Positions 51,363 through 54,634 of a stretch of 54,634 bases of DNA are shown here, in pieces; the first letter of the stretch is position 1, and each line of letters starts with the position of its first letter. Under the pieces are notes generated by a model, which saw only the letters and a program-made list of their open reading frames with translations, had not been told where the DNA came from and did no database searches. This stretch comes from an uncultured Eubacteriales bacterium. GTDB taxonomy: Bacteria; Bacillota; Clostridia; Oscillospirales; Oscillospiraceae. The position numbers and the translations under genes were made by a program. The DNA is taken from the NCBI GenBank assembly GCA_900546415.1, contig URCY01000004.1, forward strand, positions 1-54,634. The letters are read 5' to 3'.

Positions 51363-51391
51363 ATCGTAACCCGTTTTTGCCGCGTTGTCAA
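51363..51391 (-). promoter_or_regulatory. Consensus sigma-A promoter of the pyrophosphatase gene
   Basis: On the minus strand, TTGACA (51391-51386) and TACGAT (51368-51363) are 17 bp apart, about 30 bp before the start codon. It is divergent from the promoter at 51414-51442. Confidence 0.85.
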
Positions 51392-51413
51392 TCGCTTTTC
51401 GGTATTTTGAGAC

Positions 51414-51442
51414 TTGAAATCACGCTTTTGCTCCTGTATAAT
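51414..51442 (+). promoter_or_regulatory. Sigma-A promoter of the zinc-ribbon gene
   Basis: TTGAAA (51414-51419) and a perfect TATAAT (51437-51442) are 17 bp apart, 39 bp before the TTG start. The -35 lies 22 bp from the divergent pyrophosphatase -35. Confidence 0.85.
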
Positions 51443-51481
51443 AAAGAAAAACGTCGAAACCGACGCTGGAGGGAAGCCAAC

Positions 51482-51721
51482 TTGGACGAACAGACCGTAA
51501 AAACCGCGCCGAAGCTGATCCTTTGCGAGACCTGCCGGGCGGAGTTCCGTGAGGGCGCAAGATTCTGCCCGAATTGCGGCGCGTCGGCAGCGCAGCAGAG
51601 CAAGCCGCTGATCGCAACGGGAGAGCGGAGGAAGCGGCTCAAGCGCCGCAAGCTGATCTGCGCCGTGGCTGCGGCGGCGGCCGTGGTTGCGGCAGCGGCG
51701 CTGTGGCTGCTGCTGAATTGA
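51482..51721 (+). CDS. Zinc-ribbon protein with C-terminal membrane anchor
   Basis: The 79-aa product has a rubredoxin-like zinc ribbon (CETCRAEF near residue 15, FCPNCGAS near 30), a basic linker (ERRKRLKRRK) and a hydrophobic C-terminal helix, predicting a tail-anchored or single-pass membrane protein with the zinc domain inside. The function is unknown. The start TTG 51482 follows GGAGGG. It ends 12 bp before the next small gene, with which it is probably co-transcribed. Confidence 0.8.
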   Translation: MDEQTVKTAPKLILCETCRAEFREGARFCPNCGASAAQQSKPLIATGERRKRLKRRKLICAVAAAAAVVAAAALWLLLN

Positions 51722-51732
51722 GGATAAAGCAT

Positions 51733-51989
51733 ATGATGTTTGAAGATCTGCCCGGAAAATTTGAGTCGTTTATGGCAGAGCACGCCGACGAGATCAAAAC
51801 GCCGTTCGGAACGGCTCGATCGAGGAATTGGAGGAATTTGCGATGAACGGCGGACCGGGAGCCTGCGACGACTTCACCGGGCTTGTCAGCCTGTATTATG
51901 AGATCGGTTTTCTGACTCTGCCGAACGGACTTTATTTTGAATGGGGCGGCAAGCTGCTCAGCCGCCGCAAGCAGCCCGCGAAGGGCTGA
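51733..51989 (+). pseudogene. Small gene split by a frameshift, or two overlapping tiny genes
   Basis: From ATG 51733 (or 51736) the frame MFEDLPGKFESFMAEHADEI runs on to a stop at 51844-51846. A second frame, plausible as its continuation, begins about 51812 (NGSIEELEEFA) and runs to the stop at 51987-51989 (ending in a basic tail). One inserted base near 51810 would join them into an 85-aa protein. Alternatively, the second frame starts at ATG 51843 with a perfect GGAGGA seven bases upstream and an ATGA overlap, giving 37- and 48-aa products. The protein family is not recognised. Confidence 0.55.
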
Positions 51990-52006
51990 ACGGCCGGAGA
52001 AAGCAT

Positions 52007-52090
52007 GGGAACCTCTGAATCAATCGGCTGCGGCGCTCAGCGGAACAAAATCCCTCGCTGACCGCGCTTGCAATTGAATCAGAGGTTCCC
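52007..52090 (+). repeat. 84-bp internally deleted MITE copy
   Basis: Both terminal repeats are intact (GGGAACCTCTGAATCAATCG and its near inverse ending GAGGTTCCC). It is flanked by AT on each side (52005-52006 and 52091-52092). The middle of the full element is missing: GCTCAGCGG is joined to AACAAAATCC at a shared GG. It lies between the small split gene and a hairpin. Confidence 0.85.
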
Positions 52091-52093
52091 ATG

Positions 52094-52141
52094 AAACGCA
52101 GAGCCATGGCACGGTGAGATTCCGGCCGTGGCTCTGCGTTT
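52094..52141 (+). terminator. Long hairpin after the MITE, probable terminator
   Basis: AAACGCAGAGCCA (52094-52106) pairs perfectly with TGGCTCTGCGTTT (52129-52141), with an inner CACGG/CCGTG pair. The downstream T content is modest. It may have terminated the zinc-ribbon transcript before the MITE inserted in between. Confidence 0.6.
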
Positions 52142-52172
52142 GCGGTTTGTGATGCGGAATTCGACCGAAAGA

Positions 52173-52201
52173 TTGACTTTTCGCCAAGAGGTGGCTATAA
52201 T
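52173..52201 (+). promoter_or_regulatory. Sigma-A promoter of ygjV
   Basis: TTGACT (52173-52178) and a perfect TATAAT (52196-52201) are 17 bp apart, 27 bp before the start codon. Confidence 0.85.
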
Positions 52202-52228
52202 ATACGGAGCAAAATTTCGGAGGAAGCT

Positions 52229-52768
52229 ATGAATATCGTTCTAATCGCCAATATCATCTCGTTCGTGGGCGCCGTCATCATGGTCGTCAGCGGCCTGCTG
52301 AAGACCAAACGCACCATTCTCATTGCGCAGAACATCCAGTTCGCCATTCAGGCCGTGGGCAACATCCTGCTGGGCGGCTATTCCGGCGCGGCCATCAACC
52401 TCATCAGCATCGTGCGCAACGTATTTTGCGTGTTCGTGCCGTTCACATGGGTATGGAAGCTCGTGTTCATCGCCGTGCAGGCCGGGCTGACCATTTGGGT
52501 CAACGGCATCGCCGTGATCGGTCTGCTGCCGCTGGCTGCCGCGTGCATTTTTACGATTTTTCTTGATACGAAAAACGATGTGCTGCTCAAGTCCGTCCTG
52601 ACGGCGGCGCAGGTGCTCTGGGCGATCTATGACATCTCGATCAAGAACTATGCGTTCTTCGTGTTCGACATTCTGACCATTGTTTCAAACCTGGTCGCGA
52701 TTTTCCTGATGGTTCGCAAGGGCGGAAAGCGGGGCGGAGAGGCAGAGCCGGGTAAGGCCGCGCAGTGA
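52229..52768 (+). CDS. ygjV: YgjV-family inner membrane protein
   Basis: The 179-aa product has about six hydrophobic segments: 4-22, 32-50, 55-75, 80-105, 120-135 and 145-165. Segments such as QNIQFAIQAVGNILLGGYSGA and ISIVRNVFC match the YgjV family, whose function is unknown. The C-terminus is basic and polar. The start ATG 52229 follows TCGGAGGAAGC. It is monocistronic, with its own promoter and a terminator in the repeat region downstream. Confidence 0.85.
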   Translation: MNIVLIANIISFVGAVIMVVSGLLKTKRTILIAQNIQFAIQAVGNILLGGYSGAAINLISIVRNVFCVFVPFTWVWKLVFIAVQAGLTIWVNGIAVIGLLPLAAACIFTIFLDTKNDVLLKSVLTAAQVLWAIYDISIKNYAFFVFDILTIVSNLVAIFLMVRKGGKRGGEAEPGKAAQ

Positions 52769-52835
52769 AATTCGGCCTACGGCGCAATTCGCTTTCTCCG
52801 CGCTTCGCTGCGGGATGCCATATCGAAAACTTTAA

Positions 52836-52875
52836 GATTGCCGCGTCGGGCGCAAGCGCCCTCCTCGCAATGACA
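52836..52875 (+). repeat. 40-bp intergenic repeat of the GATTGCCGCG...CGCAATGACA type
   Basis: The unit starts GATTGCCGCGTCGG, has a GGGCGC-AA-GCGCCC hairpin core (52848-52861), and ends CTCGCAATGACA. ATTGC and GCAAT at the ends are inverted. Sequences of this form are familiar as short dispersed repeats in many bacterial genomes; only one copy is in the window. Confidence 0.55.
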
Positions 52876-52876
52876 T

Positions 52877-52915
52877 AAAAATGGTAGGTTTTTTGTAAAA
52901 ACCTACCATTTTTTA
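52877..52915 (+). terminator. Bidirectional terminator between ygjV and sdaA
   Basis: ATGGTAGGTTTT and its complement AAAACCTACCAT form a perfect stem around a small loop, with an A-run before and a T-run after. It can end both the ygjV transcript and the convergent sdaA transcript. Confidence 0.88.
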
Positions 52916-52929
52916 ATCGAAATGTTTGA

Positions 52930-53052
52930 ATTCGTCGCGGAGCGACACCGTCATAGCGACCCTTTCGGGGCGCTATATCATGCGGCCGCGAGGCCGTATA
53001 TCACATGCAACGCATACATCATGCAGCGGAGCTGCATATCATTGCGAGGCCT
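52930..53052. repeat. Array of short hairpins separated by ATATCA-type spacers
   Basis: Five consecutive small hairpins are visible: GTCGC/GCGAC (52934-52946), ATAGCG/CGCTAT (52953-52976), ATGCGGCC/GGCCGTAT (52980-52999), ATGC/GCAT (53005-53015) and ATGCAGC/GCTGCAT (53021-53037). They are separated by ATATCA or ACATCA at 52975, 52998, 53016 and 53036. Each hairpin has a different arm sequence but the same spacer, so it is a modular array rather than a simple tandem repeat. It lies just downstream of sdaA. Confidence 0.7.
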
Positions 53053-53072
53053 TGACTCGCTTTACTCGCACT

Positions 53073-54287
53073 TCACAGTCCGCTGCGGCGGTTATAGAGC
53101 TTGGCAAGTCCGCCCTCGCTCGTTTCGCGGTAGCTTGCGCTGATGTGACGGCCGGTCTCCTTCATCGTGCGCACGACCATGTCAAAGCTGATGTTTCGCG
53201 AGCCGCAGAGGAAGTTTGCCAGATTGAACGCGTCCATGGCGCGCTTGGCCGCAACGGCATTGCGCTCGATGCACGGAATCTGGACGAGGCCGCAGATCGG
53301 ATCGCAGGTGAGGCCGAGCTGGTGCTCCATGGCGACCTCGGCGGAATATTCGATCTGCTCGATCGTCATGTGCTTCAGCTCGCAGAGCGCGGCGGCAGCC
53401 ATGGAGCAGGCTGTGCCGATCTCGGCCTGACAGCCGCATTCCGCGCCGGAGATCGAGCCGTTCCGCTTGACCAGCGCGCCGATCAGACCGGCCACGGCCA
53501 GCGCGCGGCAGACCTCCTCGTCGGAGTAATCATAGCGCTCCTGCATATACAGCAGGACGGACGGCAGCACGCCGCACGAGCCGCAGGTCGGCGCGGTGAC
53601 GACGGTGCCGTTGTCGGCATTCTCCTCGGCGACGGCGAAGGCATAGGAGCAGACCATGCGCAGCTCGCGCACCTGCGGAATTTCGTTCGGACGCTCCTGC
53701 TCGAAGAGCAGCTTCGCCTTGCGCACGACGTTCAGGCCGCCGGGCAGGATGCCCTCGGCGTGCAGACCGATCTCGACCGAGCGCTTCATGGCGCGCCAGA
53801 TCTCGGCGAGAAAATCCCAGATCTCCGGGCCTTCGTTCAGCTCGACGTATTCGCTCAGGGAAATATAGCGCCATTTGCAGAACTGGTGGATCTCGGCGAA
53901 GGAATTTTCGGGATAGATCTCGTCGGCCTCCGTGACCGGCTCACCCTCGATGACAATATCGCCGCCGCCGACGGACATCACGCGCATATAGCCGATCTGC
54001 TCGCCGCCACGGAAGGCGAAGAAATCGAGCGTATTCGGGTGCGGAAGCGGCTCGGGCGAATAATCGCAGAACTGCACCTCCGTGCGCTCCTTGCCCAGCA
54101 CGGCGTAGAGCACGCGGTCGGTGCCGTGGCCGCGCCCGGTCTTGCAGAGCGACTCATAAAGCTTCACGCGGTAAAGCTCCGCGTCGGGATAGCGCCGCAG
54201 GAACTCCTGCGCGGCGTGCTCCGGCCCGATCGTGTGCGAGCTGGAGGGGCCTTTGCCGATTTTGAAAACGTCTCGAATCGATTTCAT
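53073..54287 (-). CDS. sdaA: L-serine ammonia-lyase (single-chain, Fe-S type)
   Basis: It deaminates L-serine to pyruvate and ammonia using a 4Fe-4S cluster. The 404-aa product joins both halves: an N-terminal ACT-less beta-subunit region (SIRDVFKIGKGPSSSHTIGP) and a C-terminal alpha-subunit region. The latter carries the cluster cysteines in TCGSCGVLP, GAECGCQAEIG and TCDPICG. The start is at 54287, with GGAGG upstream; an earlier ATG at 54308 lacks support. It has its own promoter with an extended -10 and a hairpin in the leader. Confidence 0.95.
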   Translation of the reverse strand: MKSIRDVFKIGKGPSSSHTIGPEHAAQEFLRRYPDAELYRVKLYESLCKTGRGHGTDRVLYAVLGKERTEVQFCDYSPEPLPHPNTLDFFAFRGGEQIGYMRVMSVGGGDIVIEGEPVTEADEIYPENSFAEIHQFCKWRYISLSEYVELNEGPEIWDFLAEIWRAMKRSVEIGLHAEGILPGGLNVVRKAKLLFEQERPNEIPQVRELRMVCSYAFAVAEENADNGTVVTAPTCGSCGVLPSVLLYMQERYDYSDEEVCRALAVAGLIGALVKRNGSISGAECGCQAEIGTACSMAAAALCELKHMTIEQIEYSAEVAMEHQLGLTCDPICGLVQIPCIERNAVAAKRAMDAFNLANFLCGSRNISFDMVVRTMKETGRHISASYRETSEGGLAKLYNRRSGL

Positions 54288-54340
54288 GGTCTGCCTCCGT
54301 GATTTCATGGGAAGGCGGCGCTTCCCGTTCTTACGGATTC

Positions 54341-54369
54341 ATTATATCATTGTACCGCCGAAAAAACAA
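54341..54369 (-). promoter_or_regulatory. Sigma-A promoter of sdaA with extended -10
   Basis: On the minus strand, TTGTTT (54369-54364) and TG-A-TATAAT (TATAAT at 54346-54341) have a 17-bp spacer. The leader contains a small GGGAAG/CTTCCC hairpin (54309-54326) before the start codon. Confidence 0.8.
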
Positions 54370-54396
54370 TTCCCGCGCGGACTTTTCGGCGAAAAA

Positions 54397-54546
54397 TCAG
54401 CGATCCAGCGCCTCCAGAGAAAGCTCCCCGGCCAGCCTGAACAGCGCCTCGGCCAGCACGGCCTCGAGCGGCCGCTCCGACCGGTCGGCAACCGCCTGAT
54501 AAAACGCCGCAACGACCGGGTCGAGCAGCAGGGTCACTGCAACCAT
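54397..54546 (-). CDS. Small ribbon-helix-helix-like protein
   Basis: The 49-aa frame starts MVAVTLLLDP, giving a short beta strand, then helix (VVAAFYQAVADRSERP) and a second helix (LEAVLAEALFRLAGEL). This is the pattern of ribbon-helix-helix (CopG/Arc-type) DNA-binding proteins or antitoxins. The start at 54546 has a strong AAGGAGG at 54553-54559 on the minus strand. No toxin partner is visible: sdaA lies downstream and the upstream side is a MITE cut by the window end. Assignment rests on pattern only. Confidence 0.6.
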   Translation of the reverse strand: MVAVTLLLDPVVAAFYQAVADRSERPLEAVLAEALFRLAGELSLEALDR

Positions 54547-54564
54547 AGGGTGTCCTCCTTGTCA

Positions 54565-54634
54565 AGGAACCTCTGAATCAATCGGCAGCGGCGCTCAGCG
54601 GGTCTTTTGCCCCAGCTTATCGGTTTGAAAATCT
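54565..54634 (+). repeat. Left half of a MITE-like element, clipped by the window end
   Basis: It starts AGGAACCTCTGAATCAATCG, continues GCTCAGCGGGTC, and is cut within GGTTTGAAAATCT, where the complete copy continues. It lies six bases upstream of the Shine-Dalgarno of the small RHH-like gene. The left flank is CA. Confidence 0.85.

Noticed and set aside
52930..53052. CRISPR array
   Set aside because: The repeated part is only about 6 bp, the intervening parts are palindromic and shorter than spacers, and no cas gene is present.
52926..54302. 458-codon frame on the + strand across sdaA
   Set aside because: It starts in the repeat region and is antisense to the well-supported serine dehydratase.

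Overview
The window is a GC-rich, gene-dense stretch of chromosome from a Gram-positive, endospore-forming Clostridia. It most resembles the high-GC Oscillospiraceae/Ruminococcaceae type, but the genus cannot be fixed from sequence alone. Supporting features are PolC, MutS2, ScpAB, YsxC, RbgA, a T-box before valS, the sporulation genes yqfC, yqfD, ylbJ and gerW, a clostridial-type HPr and an IspH-ribosomal protein S1 fusion. Nearly all genes lie on the + strand, many with ATGA-type overlaps. No tRNA, rRNA, CRISPR array, prophage or complete insertion sequence was seen.

Layout. 1-6.0 kb: polC, uridine phosphorylase and a small membrane protein. 6.1-7.3 kb (minus): ylbJ plus a small Cys-rich gene, divergent from yqfC. 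7.4-15.0 kb: the conserved run yqfC-yqfD-phoH-ybeY-[GNAT]-era-yqzL-recO-mutS2. 15.1-18.8 kb: an HPr-like gene, then uvrC-rsmD-coaD and a coiled-coil protein. 18.9-23.6 kb: phosphoglucomutase, T-box and valS. 23.7-31.2 kb: a membrane phosphoesterase, a Na/Pi cotransporter, then lepB-rbgA-rnhB-yraN-dipeptidase-phosphoesterase. 31.3-37.6 kb: the proteostasis block tig-clpP-clpX-lon-ysxC. 37.7-43.3 kb: scpA-scpB-gerW-dacF-like-rluB-like-rpiR-like-baiN-like. 43.4-46.6 kb: cmk-plsC-ispH/rpsA. 46.8-49.7 kb: trkA-trkH. 49.7-54.6 kb: an accessory-looking end with a CBS/DRTGG-type pyrophosphatase, small genes, a broken or split gene, ygjV, repeats, serine dehydratase and a small RHH-like gene.

The most notable non-genic structure is a family of small palindromic elements (MITE-like). 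A full copy is about 162 bp. It occurs five times: one complete, two internally deleted (84 and 42 bp), and two clipped by the window ends. The three copies with both ends visible are flanked by matching dinucleotides. The two deleted copies share the same left breakpoint at a GG microhomology.

A second theme is promoters buried in coding sequence. AT-rich patches with otherwise avoided codons occur inside yqfD, rsmD and ispH. Each carries a sigma-A-like promoter aimed at the vegetative gene that follows (phoH, coaD, rpsA). Three sporulation-type genes (ylbJ, yqfC, dacF-like) have candidate sigma-E or sigma-F/G promoters only a few bases before the Shine-Dalgarno sequence. All promoter, terminator and regulator assignments are pattern matches made by eye.
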